Counted from the first letter of the stretch, positions 26,275 through 36,042 are shown. The stretch is 64,000 bases of DNA from Pedobacter cryoconitis (GCF_014200605.1 NZ_JACHCE010000007.1:124001-188000), one strand, 5' to 3'. Notes: generated by a model from the letters alone, not told the origin. Program-made: numbers and translations.

Positions 26275-26760
26275 ATGATCGTATCAGAGAAAACACTTAA
26301 ATGGGGCTTGTGTTTTTACCCCCCACTTCTATTTCAGCGTATTTGGGTCAGGAAATTCCACACAGGGTTCAGGGGAGTTGATGTTAAAATTTATAAAAGT
26401 CTTTTCAATAAAAACTATAACGGTTCAATATTTGGCGGTACTATATATGCTGCTACAGACCCTTTTTATGCATTACTTTTCGATCAGCTTTTGCAGCGCG
26501 AAGGATTTAAGGTAAGAGTATGGCTAAAAAGCGCAAGTATTCAATATCTGAAACCAGGACGCTCTGCTCTGTTTTTTACCATTCACATCACTGATGAAAT
26601 GCTAAATGATGCTGTAGAGGCGTTAAATACAACAGGTAAGTTTGTCAAAGCTTATCCAATGGAAATTAAAAACAGAGACGGTGAAATTTGCGCCACAGTC
26701 ATGAACGAGGTTTATGTCAGAAATCTGCACAGTGGTGAAAATGGCCCCGTAGCTTATTAA
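26275..26760 (+). CDS. DUF4442 domain (hot-dog fold, thioesterase-like) protein
   Basis: 161 aa with the hot-dog pattern of the DUF4442/YiiD-C family: NYNGSIFGGTIYAATDPFYA forms the central helix entry and AYPMEIKNRDGEICATVMNEVYVR the terminal strands. Members are thought to act on acyl-CoA or acyl-ACP thioesters, but activity is not established for this branch. It stands divergent from the fasciclin gene and 47 bp before the AlbA_2-domain gene. Confidence 0.82.
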   Translation: MIVSEKTLKWGLCFYPPLLFQRIWVRKFHTGFRGVDVKIYKSLFNKNYNGSIFGGTIYAATDPFYALLFDQLLQREGFKVRVWLKSASIQYLKPGRSALFFTIHITDEMLNDAVEALNTTGKFVKAYPMEIKNRDGEICATVMNEVYVRNLHSGENGPVAY

Positions 26761-26807
26761 TTTGCTATATCTTATTTTAAACAGAATGTCTGCTAAAACC
26801 TCTAAAA

Positions 26808-27440
26808 ATGAACATCAGGAAACTTATTTTACAAGGAGAAGGAACAACACTGGATTTTAAAAAGACGATTAATAATTATGAGAAGATTGCAAAAAGTCTG
26901 GTTGCATTTGCCAATAATAGAGGAGGACAATTACTAATAGGCGTAGCTGATGATGGAAGTATTAAAGGCGTTAAATCGGAAGAAGAAGAACGTTATATGA
27001 TTACTAAATCCGCGCATCAGTTTTGTAAGCCTGCAATAGAGCCGGAATTTGAAGAAGTATATATAGATAATAAAGTAGTATTGGTTGCTAAAATCCCTCA
27101 GAGCGATACTAAACCTCATTACGCGTTGGACGAGAACAAAAAATGGTGGGTGTATTTTCGTGTTAATGACAAAAGTATTCTGGCCAGTAAAATTATTGTC
27201 GATGTCCTGAAAAAAGAAAATACCCATAGCGGACAGCTCATTAGCTATACAGATCAGGAGCAAAAACTGCTGAAATATTTAGACGAAGAAGGCCGGATTA
27301 CTTTAAAACAATTTAGTAAACTCACTAAAATTTCGAATCAGAAAGCTCAAAAAATACTGGTTAGTTTTATTCTCGCAGACTTGATTCAACCTCATATTTC
27401 TGAAAAAGAAGAATATTTTACCATGACAACGCCTAAATAG
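26808..27440 (+). CDS. Schlafen/AlbA_2-domain putative DNA-binding protein
   Basis: 210 aa. Residues ~5-125 form the AlbA_2 (Schlafen-like) domain: LQGEGTTLDFKKTINNYEKI, SLVAFANNRGGQLLIGVADD, then PEFEEVYIDNKVVLVAKIPQ. The C-terminal ~60 residues form a winged-helix-like segment (LLKYLDEEGRITLKQFSKLT). This is the usual build of small bacterial AlbA_2 regulators. The partner and target are unknown. It is followed 32 bp later by the MATE gene start and may be co-transcribed with it. Confidence 0.85.
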   Translation: MNIRKLILQGEGTTLDFKKTINNYEKIAKSLVAFANNRGGQLLIGVADDGSIKGVKSEEEERYMITKSAHQFCKPAIEPEFEEVYIDNKVVLVAKIPQSDTKPHYALDENKKWWVYFRVNDKSILASKIIVDVLKKENTHSGQLISYTDQEQKLLKYLDEEGRITLKQFSKLTKISNQKAQKILVSFILADLIQPHISEKEEYFTMTTPK

Positions 27441-27472
27441 GCGTACCTTTGAAGGTTCCAATACAATTCATT

Positions 27473-28837
27473 ATGTTCAGTTCCTTCTACGCAAAATACA
27501 AGCCCTATTACTCAGATAATCTTAGACTAGCTATGCCTATTGTGGTATCTCAGCTGGGACATACCGTTGTGCATCTTGCCGATAGTGTGATTGTAGGGCA
27601 TTTCGCAGGAACTATCCAACTGGCAGCGGTTTCGCTGGTTAATAGTCTGTTTATGCTGATCCTTGTTTTAGGAATGGGGATTTCTTATGGATTAACCCCA
27701 CTTATTGCACAAGAAAACGGGCGTAAGAATTACAAAGAATGTGGCCGTTTATTATCAAACAGCTTATTAATCAATATCGTCATGGGCATATTCCTTTATA
27801 TGCTGGTACATTTCGGTACTTTACTGGCAATTGACCATATGGGACAATCTCCTGAAGTTGTTGCGTATGCAAAACCATATTTGGGCTATCTTAGTTTTTC
27901 AATTATTCCACTGATGATTTTTCAGACCTTTAAGCAATTTGCAGAAGGTTTGGGTTTCACTAAACAAGCCATGTTTATCTCCATATGGGGGAATGTAATC
28001 AATGTTATTCTAGGGATCATCTTAGTGAAAGGGATGTTTGGGATTACTCCTATGGGTGTTAAAGGAGTTGGGGTCAGTACACTGGTTGATAGAATACTTA
28101 TGGCTATAGTAATGTGTATTTATGTCTTTAATTCCAGGAACTTTAAGGTCTACCTGCAGAACTTTAAGTTTAACCTGATTGATAAAGTGCGAAGCATCAA
28201 AATCCTAAAAATTGGTGCCCCTGTTGCCCTGCAATATTCATTTGAGATCAGTGCATTCAGCGGTGCTGCTATTCTGATCGGTACAATTGGTGCTGTAGAG
28301 CAGGCAGCTCATCAGGTAGCTATTAATCTTGCCTCAGTAACTTATATGCTGGCCAGCGGAATTGCATCAGCAGCAACTATTAAAACCGGCAATAACCTTG
28401 GTAAAAATAACTTCCTTGATCTGAGAAGATCAGCTATAGCAAGTTATCATGCCGTAGCAGTTTTTATGAGTATCACAGCTGTTGCATTTGTTTGCGCTAA
28501 TCATATTTTACCCTATATCTATACTGAAGATACTGCTGTAATTCATATTGCAGCCCAATTGTTGATCATCGCAGGTTTCTTCCAGTTATTTGATGGTACA
28601 CAGGTAGTTGGATTGGGTGTTTTACGCGGTTTAGGTGACGTAAACATACCTACTGTGATCACTTTTATAGCTTACTGGATTATTGGTATTCCACTAGGTT
28701 ATCTGCTGGGTATAAAAATGGAAATGGGTGTAAACGGAATCTGGTATGGTTTGACATTTGGTCTGCTTACTGCTTCTGTATTGTTATTTTTCAGATTCCA
28801 GAAAAGAACAAAAATGCTCGTTTCAATTCCTGCGTAA
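27473..28837 (+). CDS. MATE-family multidrug/Na+ efflux transporter
   Basis: About 454 aa with 12 hydrophobic segments and two homologous halves. Seen: PIVVSQLGHTVVHLADSVIV in the first helices and GAPVALQYSFEISAFSGAA at the start of the second half, both MATE hallmarks. The ATG at 27473 is preferred over the upstream TTG of the frame, because family members start just before YYSDNLRLAMP-like sequence. It exports cationic drugs or metabolites in exchange for Na+ or H+. It lies between the AlbA_2 gene and a CDF transporter gene. Confidence 0.93.
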   Translation: MFSSFYAKYKPYYSDNLRLAMPIVVSQLGHTVVHLADSVIVGHFAGTIQLAAVSLVNSLFMLILVLGMGISYGLTPLIAQENGRKNYKECGRLLSNSLLINIVMGIFLYMLVHFGTLLAIDHMGQSPEVVAYAKPYLGYLSFSIIPLMIFQTFKQFAEGLGFTKQAMFISIWGNVINVILGIILVKGMFGITPMGVKGVGVSTLVDRILMAIVMCIYVFNSRNFKVYLQNFKFNLIDKVRSIKILKIGAPVALQYSFEISAFSGAAILIGTIGAVEQAAHQVAINLASVTYMLASGIASAATIKTGNNLGKNNFLDLRRSAIASYHAVAVFMSITAVAFVCANHILPYIYTEDTAVIHIAAQLLIIAGFFQLFDGTQVVGLGVLRGLGDVNIPTVITFIAYWIIGIPLGYLLGIKMEMGVNGIWYGLTFGLLTASVLLFFRFQKRTKMLVSIPA

Positions 28838-28890
28838 AATAATATTTATCAATTGATAATTATGGTATGTGGTTTGTCTGAATAAAATAC

Positions 28891-29808
28891 ATGACTCATC
28901 AGAAAGCATCAATTTATAGCGCTCTTGCAGCCAATCTGCTCATCGCAATTACAAAATTTATAGCTGGTACATTCAGTAACAGTGCATCTATGATTTCTGA
29001 GGGAATACACTCTCTGGTAGATACGGTGAACCAGTTGCTGCTGCTTTTCGGATTAAAAAGAAGTAAAAAACCAGCAGATGCCTTACGTCCTTTCGGATAT
29101 GGTAAAGAGCTGTATTTCTACTCGTTTATAGTCTCTATCCTTATTTTTGGTTTAGGTGGAGGAATCTCTATTTACCAGGGGATTATTCATATCATACACC
29201 CTGAGCCAATCGGTGATCCGACCTGGAATTATGTAGTATTGGCATTATGTGTAGTTTTTGAAGGTACTTCGCTGGTTATTGCGGCCAAATCCTTTAACAA
29301 AATAAGGGGTCAGGAAACCTGGTGGAATGCAATTGTGAAAAGTAAAGACCCTTCCAGTTTTCTGGTGCTTTTTGAAGACGGGGCAGCAGTTTTAGGACTA
29401 TTTATCGTCATGATCTGTATGTTTTTCAACCACTGGCTTTACCTGCCTGAACTAGACGGTATAGCCTCATTACTGGTTGGTCTGATCTTAGTTGGGGTTT
29501 CGCTGATCCTGGCCAGAGAAAGCAGAAGTTTATTAATGGGCGAAGGGATCTCTCCTGCTTCCAGACAAAAAATAGTTACCATAACCGAAAAAGTTACAGG
29601 AGTTGAAAAGGTGCTCACGGTCGTATCCACTTATCAGTCACCAGATGAGGTTTTGCTCATGCTGATTGTTACTTTTAAAGAAGATCTGGATACACATGAA
29701 ATTAATGAAGCAATTGATCAGATTCAGGCAGAGATCAGAAAAGAATTTAAGCTCATCAAGTTCATTATTGTACAGCCGGAACAATATACAAAGCAATTTA
29801 AATTCTAG
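28891..29808 (+). CDS. cation diffusion facilitator (CDF) metal transporter
   Basis: 305 aa with about six transmembrane segments followed by a cytosolic C-terminal ferredoxin-like domain. The first metal site is in SEGIHSLVDTVNQ (His and Asp, HxxxD). The second expected site at helix V is in LPELDGIASLLVGLIL (only Asp is clear). This pattern is common in the Zn/Fe/Mn-related CDF branch, but the metal cannot be called. It is 54 bp downstream of the MATE gene on the same strand. Confidence 0.9.
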   Translation: MTHQKASIYSALAANLLIAITKFIAGTFSNSASMISEGIHSLVDTVNQLLLLFGLKRSKKPADALRPFGYGKELYFYSFIVSILIFGLGGGISIYQGIIHIIHPEPIGDPTWNYVVLALCVVFEGTSLVIAAKSFNKIRGQETWWNAIVKSKDPSSFLVLFEDGAAVLGLFIVMICMFFNHWLYLPELDGIASLLVGLILVGVSLILARESRSLLMGEGISPASRQKIVTITEKVTGVEKVLTVVSTYQSPDEVLLMLIVTFKEDLDTHEINEAIDQIQAEIRKEFKLIKFIIVQPEQYTKQFKF

Positions 29809-29884
29809 GCGTATTTTTTAAGACAATTGTTTAGTTATTGAAAAATAAAAGATATTTTGTCTGGATAAGGACGTAAATACTATT

Positions 29885-30541
29885 ATGCAAGCTGTTTTTA
29901 ATCCTGTAGATCAGGAAACATGGGTAAGAAAACCCTATTTTGATTATTACTATCAAACCATAAAATGTAAATACAATATCAATGCTAATATTGATATTTC
30001 TCTGCTGCTGGAAGAAACGAAAAAGAAAGGACTCAAGTTTTATCCCACATTTCTATATGTCATCATGAGGGCTGTCAACCAGAATCCGGAGTTCCGGATG
30101 AGTTTTGATGAAAATGGGGTATTAGGTACCTGGAACCATGTTGTCCCCTCCTATACCATTTTTCATAATGACGATAAGACATTCTCTGATGTCTGGAGCG
30201 AATACAAAGAAGAGTTCTCAGATTTCTATCAAATTATACAAGACGATATAGAGACTTATAAAGACGTAAAAGGTATCAAAGCCAGACAAGGCCGTCCTGC
30301 CAATTTTTGCCCTGTGTCAGCGCTCCCATGGCTAAGTTTTACAGGTTTCAATCAGGATACTTATAGTGAATCTTCGCTCCTGTTCCCAATTATCAGGTTT
30401 GGCAAGTATTTCACAGAGAACGGTAAGACACAGATTCCTGTATCAGTTTTTGTAAATCATGCTATTGCAGATGGTTACCACACCTGCAAGCTGGTGAATG
30501 ATATCCAGGATTTTGCGGATAAAGTTAAAAACTGGATATAA
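29885..30541 (+). CDS. cat: type A chloramphenicol O-acetyltransferase
   Basis: 218 aa, matching the ~215-220 aa of type A CAT trimers. The active-site segment FVNHAIADGYHTCKLVND holds the catalytic His192; the His-His pair of classical CATs is Asn-His here. Other matches are KFYPTFLYVIMRAVNQNPEFR, an F.....YT.FH segment and SALPWLSFTGFN. It acetylates chloramphenicol with acetyl-CoA. It sits among ordinary chromosomal genes with no mobile element nearby, so it is probably intrinsic. The substrate range of such chromosomal CATs is uncertain. Confidence 0.9.
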   Translation: MQAVFNPVDQETWVRKPYFDYYYQTIKCKYNINANIDISLLLEETKKKGLKFYPTFLYVIMRAVNQNPEFRMSFDENGVLGTWNHVVPSYTIFHNDDKTFSDVWSEYKEEFSDFYQIIQDDIETYKDVKGIKARQGRPANFCPVSALPWLSFTGFNQDTYSESSLLFPIIRFGKYFTENGKTQIPVSVFVNHAIADGYHTCKLVNDIQDFADKVKNWI

Positions 30542-30619
30542 AATTAAGTTTTCAAGTCAGAATAAATATATCTGTTAAGCTCAATTAGTCCAATTGTGGG
30601 GTAACTCTAACTAAAGGCA

Positions 30620-32071
30620 TTAAACTTCACTCATAATTTTTATTCCCTGAATAAGTTCTTCCTTATTCAGGGAACCATAACCGAGCCTGATATAATCCGA
30701 AGGCTGATTGTCTAAATAGAAACTACCCGGCGGAACAATCTGGACACCTTTCAATCTGAGTAATCCTATATACCTGTTAAAGTTTACTTTCTGATTAAAC
30801 TTTATCCAGCATGCCAGCCCTCCTTCCGGCTTTCGGAAACTGATACGCTCCCCAAAATTATCTCTTAAACAAGATTCCATTACATCCCTTCTTTCCTTAT
30901 ATATCGCTACTGCTTTACGGGCATGTCTTGCCATCGTACCGTTTTCCATCAGCTCAGCTATCGCATGCTCCAGAATTGTATCTCCCTGGCGGTCAATCTG
31001 TACCCGTAAATTTATCAATGATTCCATAAATGCTTTTGGGCCAGTAATATAACCTACTCTGATTGCAGGAGCGATCAGTTTACTCAGCGAACTGACATAG
31101 ATAACATTGGCGGCTTTTTCACCACTCGCCAATGCCAGGTTATTTCCAGTACCAAAATGATATTCATGATCATAATCATCCTCAATTACAGCAAAATTAT
31201 ATTGAAGTGAAAGTTCCAGTAACCTTATCCTTCTGCCAGCTTTCATAATCACTGTTGTCGGATATTGATGATGAGGGGTTACATATACTGCTTTGATCTT
31301 TGTCTGAAGACATAATTTTTCAAGTGCATCTACATTGATCCCATCCTGATCTACATTAACCGCTTTCAATACAGCACCTGCTTCATGAAATAGCTTTCGC
31401 ACAGCATAATAACCAGGATTTTCTACTGCAATCACATCCCCTGGACGCACAAGGACTTTTGCCGCAAGATAAATAGCCATCTGGCTCCCTCTGGTAATAC
31501 AAATATCAGCCGGATTCGTATATAAGCCCCTATCCTGTGCAAGCATGACGGAAATCATCTCTCTAAGTTTCCGGTCACCCTTTTCACTGCCATAGCCCAG
31601 TAACTTCCATTTTCCCTGACGTTGAAATACACGTTTGTAAGCCATTGATAATTCTTTCAATGGGGCCAGTCTGGTATCCGGGCCGCCCTCATTAAAAACG
31701 ATCAGATTCCCATCTAATGGCCGGTCATTAACTTCAAAAGGATGATGATGAATATAGTCGAAATTGCTTACCAATGGTTTAGAAATCCTTTTTGGTATTT
31801 CTTCTATCAGTGGCAGGTTTTCGGAAATGAAAGTTCCGGATTTATGTTTGCTTTCCAGCCAGCCTTCGGCAATAAGTGATTCATAGGCAAAAACAACAGT
31901 TTTTCTGTTTACGCCAATATCCTGTGCCAATGACCGGCTACCAGGTAAAGAAGCACCTCTTTCTAATCTCCCCTTAATGATCTCTTTTCTGATTACATCA
32001 GCAATTTGCCTGACAAGTGTCTGATCCGTACGAAATGAAATATTAAAAAGAGTCTTCCAGGGTCTTAGCAT
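30620..32071 (-). CDS. MocR-type GntR regulator with PLP aminotransferase-like domain
   Basis: About 483 aa from the ATG at 32071. The N-terminal winged helix is of GntR type (IRKEIIKGRLERGASLPGSR and VNRKTVVFAYESLIAEGW). The C-terminal ~350 residues are fold-type I aminotransferase, with TRGSQMAIYLAAKVLV, EDDYDHEY and the PLP Lys in YVSSLSKLIAPAIRVGY. MocR proteins sense PLP or an amino compound and usually control a divergent neighbour. Here that is the GNAT gene at 32223, although PdxR-type autoregulation is also possible. The longer frame would start at a TTG (32086). Confidence 0.92.
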   Translation of the reverse strand: MLRPWKTLFNISFRTDQTLVRQIADVIRKEIIKGRLERGASLPGSRSLAQDIGVNRKTVVFAYESLIAEGWLESKHKSGTFISENLPLIEEIPKRISKPLVSNFDYIHHHPFEVNDRPLDGNLIVFNEGGPDTRLAPLKELSMAYKRVFQRQGKWKLLGYGSEKGDRKLREMISVMLAQDRGLYTNPADICITRGSQMAIYLAAKVLVRPGDVIAVENPGYYAVRKLFHEAGAVLKAVNVDQDGINVDALEKLCLQTKIKAVYVTPHHQYPTTVIMKAGRRIRLLELSLQYNFAVIEDDYDHEYHFGTGNNLALASGEKAANVIYVSSLSKLIAPAIRVGYITGPKAFMESLINLRVQIDRQGDTILEHAIAELMENGTMARHARKAVAIYKERRDVMESCLRDNFGERISFRKPEGGLACWIKFNQKVNFNRYIGLLRLKGVQIVPPGSFYLDNQPSDYIRLGYGSLNKEELIQGIKIMSEV

Positions 32072-32222
32072 TCGTGTATTTACCAATTTTTAAGCTGCAA
32101 AATTACCCAATTAAAGCTTATATTATTCATCTGGCCCTATTAATTTATCAAAACTGGACTCCTTTAACCATCCTGAAATAAGCAAGCTTTGCAGTTCATT
32201 AAATAAAAAATATACACCAATT

Positions 32223-32666
32223 ATGAAAGAGATTGAAGTAGCTACATTAGAACATTTGAATGAATTTGCAGAACTATTTAATAGTTACAGAATCTTTTAC
32301 AGACAAGTACCGGATCTGGAAAAAGGGAAAGCTTTTTTGAGGGATAGAATTATCAACAAAGAAACTGTTACCTATCTGATTAAAGCAGACAACAAATTTG
32401 TAGGTTTTGCCCAATTATATCCATTATATCATTATGGGAAATTACAGCGCCAATGGTTATTAAGTGATTTGTTTGTCTCGCCAGATTTTCGTGGACGAGG
32501 TCTTTCCATTGACCTGATAGACAGATGTAAACAGCATTGTGATGAAACAGATGCCTGTGGTTTGTTATTAGAAACTGAGAAAACAAATGATATAGGAAAC
32601 AGACTCTATCCAAAATGCGGATTTGAACTTGATGAAGCCCATAATTATTATAACTGGTGGAAATAG
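32223..32666 (+). CDS. GNAT-family N-acetyltransferase
   Basis: 147 aa single-domain acetyltransferase. The acetyl-CoA binding motif A is WLLSDLFVSPDFRGRGLS (R/Q-x-x-G-x-G/A), followed by LLETEKTNDIGNRLYPKCGF and a C-terminal aromatic stretch. The substrate is unknown. It is divergent from the MocR gene (151 bp between starts), the usual arrangement for a MocR target. Confidence 0.88.
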   Translation: MKEIEVATLEHLNEFAELFNSYRIFYRQVPDLEKGKAFLRDRIINKETVTYLIKADNKFVGFAQLYPLYHYGKLQRQWLLSDLFVSPDFRGRGLSIDLIDRCKQHCDETDACGLLLETEKTNDIGNRLYPKCGFELDEAHNYYNWWK

Positions 32667-32728
32667 CGGTAATTAGCATGGCAGGTTCTTAACTGCCATG
32701 CTGATTAATATGTATATATAATTTTCTT

Positions 32729-33346
32729 TTATTGTTTTTTACATTTGATTAAGAAAAATGGAAAGCTCTCTGTAATTTCTGTGATCTCAAATAATCCGGC
32801 CTGATCAAACTCTGCATGGATTGATTCTCTGTCATAAAAGAACATTTGAACACCCTCAAATATTTCATAGCGGTCTTTGCTGATAAACCTGCCTTTGCCG
32901 TAAGTATCAGCTTCTTTCGAAATGGCCGTAAAAACCATATATCCATTATCAGACAGTTGATTATAGCAATCGCGAATTAGTTTATCTCTTTCGCTAGTGT
33001 CCAGTAAATGAATTAAAGCATAGCAAAATATACCATCATACAACTGGTTATCAAAAGGCATATCAGTTACAGAACCATGATAGATTGCCAGATCTTTGCC
33101 ATAATGCTTTTCAGCCATTTCAATAGCCGTTTTTGAAATCTCAATACCTGTTACAGTGATTCCATTGTCTCTGAACACCTGGGCATTCCGTCCATAGCCA
33201 ACTCCAGGGATAAGGATATTTTTTACTGATTTTTCTACAAAGAAATCTTTGGTCAATGCCGCAGAATTAGCCGGCTCAAAGCCCCACATTTCCTGTTTAT
33301 CTATAAAGCTGGATTCCCAAAACTCAGTTTTTTCAGGTTTATTCAT
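32729..33346 (-). CDS. class I SAM-dependent methyltransferase (TehB/TPMT-like)
   Basis: 205 aa. The Rossmann SAM site is KNILIPGVGYGRNAQVFRDN, with the acidic residue after strand 2 in TVTGIEIS and motif II in YDGIFCYALIHLL. The N-terminus (EFWESSFIDKQEMWGFEPAN) resembles thiopurine methyltransferase and tellurite-resistance TehB-type enzymes. A detoxification role on a thiol or chalcogen substrate is possible, but the substrate is unknown. It is monocistronic. Confidence 0.87.
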   Translation of the reverse strand: MNKPEKTEFWESSFIDKQEMWGFEPANSAALTKDFFVEKSVKNILIPGVGYGRNAQVFRDNGITVTGIEISKTAIEMAEKHYGKDLAIYHGSVTDMPFDNQLYDGIFCYALIHLLDTSERDKLIRDCYNQLSDNGYMVFTAISKEADTYGKGRFISKDRYEIFEGVQMFFYDRESIHAEFDQAGLFEITEITESFPFFLIKCKKQ

Positions 33347-33604
33347 GATAATTGCTTTTTTTGCTGTTAAAGAAGCAATTTACAAATAAAGACTACGCTG
33401 TTTGCTGAAACTATAGGTTATGACCAATTATGACTAATGGATTAAAAAAGAACCGGGCCAGGAATAGTATATGGTATCAGCTCAAAGACTATCCCATTCA
33501 GCTCATTTAGCCTGCCAGAGTAATTATAAACCAGTATAATCCCTATCTTTCGGTTGTTGGTACTAAAAGGTAAAAGGTGCTAAAGAAACGACTATTGTAA
33601 TGCA

Positions 33605-33612
33605 TACATTTG
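33605..33612 (+). promoter_or_regulatory. -7 promoter element (TAnnTTTG)
   Basis: TACATTTG, an exact match to the Bacteroidota -7 consensus, 32 bp upstream of the nucleosidase ATG at 33644. No convincing -33 TTG at proper distance. Confidence 0.5.
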
Positions 33613-33643
33613 TCAATTCGTGTCAGAAATTATTAAAAATTAT

Positions 33644-34408
33644 ATGAGTGAAAAAATAGTAGGGATAATGGGTGCTATGCATGAGGAAATTAATAGCATA
33701 ATTAAACTCATGACAGCTGTAGAAGAGTTTACCCATGGCAGAAGAACATATTATACCGGCTTTATTAACGGCATTAAATCAGTAGTTGTTTTCTCCAGAT
33801 GGGGTAAAGTTGCTGCTGCAACTACAGTAACCAGTCTGATTATTAAATTCAATATCACAGACCTGATCTTTATTGGCGTTGCCGGTGCAATAAATCCATC
33901 CTTAAAAATAGGTGATATTGTTATTGGAGATCAATTGGTTCAGCATGATATGGACGCAAGGCCTTTAATGGACAGATATGAGATACCCTTGCTGGGCATT
34001 ACCTATTTTACACCGGATCAAGGCCTGGTGGCTATTGCAGAAAATGCTATTCATACCATCATAGATAATCACGCACAGCCTTTTATTGGTCAGCATGAAA
34101 GAGACCGGTTTTCATTGGCTACCCCTAAATTGCATAAAGGAAATATAGCCAGTGGTGATAAGTTTTTCGCTGCTCAAAATGATAAGGATGCATTGTTTTC
34201 AAATTTACCTGCCACGCTGTGCGTAGAAATGGAAGGTGCCTCAGTAGCTCAGGTTTGTTATGAATATGAAATTCCTTTTGTTATTCTGAGAATTATTTCG
34301 GACGAATCCAATGAGCATTCACCGATAGACTTCCCCGATTTCATCATCAATGTATCCAGTAAGTATTCTCAGGAAATTATTAAGAATATGTTTACGGGTT
34401 TTGAGTAA
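33644..34408 (+). CDS. mtnN: 5'-methylthioadenosine/S-adenosylhomocysteine nucleosidase
   Basis: About 254 aa from the ATG at 33644; a GTG 8 codons earlier is less likely because the conserved strand IVGIMGAMHEEI follows the ATG directly. Signature segments are FIGVAGAINPSLKIGDIVIG (PNP-fold phosphate/ribose site) and CVEMEGASVAQVCYEYEIP (substrate Glu), with the catalytic Asp in RIISDESNE. It cleaves MTA and SAH to adenine and thioribose derivatives in the methyl cycle. It is slightly longer than the ~230-aa E. coli enzyme. Confidence 0.9.
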   Translation: MSEKIVGIMGAMHEEINSIIKLMTAVEEFTHGRRTYYTGFINGIKSVVVFSRWGKVAAATTVTSLIIKFNITDLIFIGVAGAINPSLKIGDIVIGDQLVQHDMDARPLMDRYEIPLLGITYFTPDQGLVAIAENAIHTIIDNHAQPFIGQHERDRFSLATPKLHKGNIASGDKFFAAQNDKDALFSNLPATLCVEMEGASVAQVCYEYEIPFVILRIISDESNEHSPIDFPDFIINVSSKYSQEIIKNMFTGFE

Positions 34409-34429
34409 GATAACTCGTTGAGATTTTGA

Positions 34430-34457
34430 GTAAATAGTTCGGATCTGAACTATTTAC
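34430..34457 (+). terminator. hairpin after nucleosidase gene
   Basis: 11-bp perfect stem (34430-34440 with 34447-34457, 6-nt loop) starting 22 bp after the mtnN stop. It lacks a strong T tract. Confidence 0.5.
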
Positions 34458-34592
34458 TTCACGAAACTTCTTTCAGTTGTTTTGGAAAGCCTGTATGTTG
34501 GTGGTTTATCTATAAAGGTATCATTTGAATCGTCAAATCCGGTCTTCTAGTCTGAAAATAAATCAAGATTTATTACAGAAATACGAGCTGGC

Positions 34593-34970
34593 TCAAGATT
34601 GTTTTCGCATACTTTGCTTAATTTTTTCCCTGTGTTGTTCACCCCAGGCACTTAGTTCGCCTATCACGTTCTTTAACGTTCTGCTATAGTCTGTCGCTTC
34701 ATAAATAATACTTACAGGAATAGTTGGATATACATTACGTTTAACAAAGTCATTCAATTCCAGATCTTTTAGTTCTTTAGCCAATATCTTAGAAGATATG
34801 CCAGTGACTTCATACTGCAGCTCATTAAAACGCTTTGATGATTGCACCAGGCAAAGGATCACAGCCAGTTTCCACTTTCCATTGATAACATACAGTGCAT
34901 CAATTACATTTTTGAGTGAGTGTGCGCATTCTTCGTTATCCGGAAGGATCTCATTTACAGTCATTTTCAT
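34593..34970 (-). CDS. HxlR-family transcriptional regulator
   Basis: 125 aa winged-helix protein of the HxlR family: ALYVINGKWKLAVILCLVQS, KRFNELQYEVTGISSKILAK and a C-terminal YEATDYSRTLKNVIGELSAWG. These regulators typically repress a divergent redox gene and respond to reactive aldehydes, quinones or diamide through cysteines. It is divergent from an azoreductase gene (189 bp between starts), so that gene is the likely target. Confidence 0.92.
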   Translation of the reverse strand: MKMTVNEILPDNEECAHSLKNVIDALYVINGKWKLAVILCLVQSSKRFNELQYEVTGISSKILAKELKDLELNDFVKRNVYPTIPVSIIYEATDYSRTLKNVIGELSAWGEQHREKIKQSMRKQS

Positions 34971-35159
34971 AAAGCAAAGATAATCACTTACCTGAAGGAA
35001 ACCGCTTTCCTTTGGGTAAGTAGTAACTTTTGATCAGCTGGTAACCATACTTTTACTTTTGATAATCCGGGCGGATGAAAACCTTGAGAATTAATACAAA
35101 AGGTAATTTGATGCTACCGGAATTTAAAAATTGATAAGGCAATAAAAACTAAATTTATT

Positions 35160-35762
35160 ATGAAACACATCCTTCATCTAAAATCAAGTATACAAGGTAA
35201 CGAGTCGTACAGTATTAAACTGGGGCAGGCAATCGTCGAAAAAATTCAGGACAAGTATCCGGGTAGTGCATTGGAAGAACTAAACCTTGTCGACATAGAA
35301 ATTCCACACCTTACCCCTGCTGTGCTTCGTACATTCTTTATTCCTGAAAATCAGCTTACTGAACAAGACAAAAAATCTATTCGCTTTTCTGATGAGCTGG
35401 TTAAACAGCTATTGGCCGCAGACATCATTGTGATTGGTGCGCCACTTATCAATTACACTATCCCTACAGTATTAAAGTCCTGGATTGATCATATTACCAG
35501 GGCCGGAATAACTTTTGGATATGGTGAAAATGGTCCTGTTGGAAAAGTAATGGGAAAAAAGGTTTATGTGGCAATGTCTTCCGGTGGTGTTTATTCACAG
35601 GGACCAGGTCAGACTAACGACTTTGTTGCTCCTTATCTGAAGGCTTTCCTTGGTTTTTTAGGCATGACAGATCTGACGGTATTCCGTGCCGAAGGTTTGA
35701 AAGTTCCCGGGGTAAAAGAATATGCAATGAAGAAAGCAATTGAAAGCATAATGGTTGATTAA
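35160..35762 (+). CDS. azoR: FMN-dependent NADH-azoreductase
   Basis: 200 aa flavodoxin-fold quinone/azo reductase. The FMN phosphate loop is in HLKSSIQGNESYS, and APLINYTIPTVLKSWIDHI and MSSGGVYSQGPG are characteristic of AcpD/AzoR. It reduces quinones and azo compounds by two-electron transfer. Its neighbour is a divergent HxlR regulator, a common electrophile-response pair. Confidence 0.93.
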   Translation: MKHILHLKSSIQGNESYSIKLGQAIVEKIQDKYPGSALEELNLVDIEIPHLTPAVLRTFFIPENQLTEQDKKSIRFSDELVKQLLAADIIVIGAPLINYTIPTVLKSWIDHITRAGITFGYGENGPVGKVMGKKVYVAMSSGGVYSQGPGQTNDFVAPYLKAFLGFLGMTDLTVFRAEGLKVPGVKEYAMKKAIESIMVD

Positions 35763-35867
35763 AAGTTTGTTTATTAACCGGAATTATCTGAATCATAAAG
35801 ATTTCCCATACATGGGGGCCTGAAACAGGTTAAGATAAATCATCACAGTATAAGTGGTCGTAGTTAA

Positions 35868-35906
35868 GAGGGTGTTGAAAGGGTCTCTAGCCCTTTCAAC
35901 ACCCTC
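35868..35906. terminator. long G/C-rich hairpin (16-bp perfect stem)
   Basis: Arms 35868-35883 and 35891-35906 pair perfectly around a 7-nt loop. The stem extends with A-T pairs outside. It lies ~105 bp after the azoreductase stop with no T tract, so it could be a terminator, a processed 3' end or a dispersed repeat. Confidence 0.5.
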
Positions 35907-36042
35907 TCAACGTAAAATACAATACGACTTGTCTTATCACAAACTAGTTCTTTGACTTACTGTCTGCTCATGAATTTCAACAACAAAAAGGTATTAACAG
36001 TTACAGGCAATTCAAATTGATATTATATATTTACGATCAATC

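Noticed and set aside
35931..35937. Additional GTCTTAT heptamer
   Set aside because: No partner heptamer at 21 bp in either direction; expected by chance in A/T-rich DNA.
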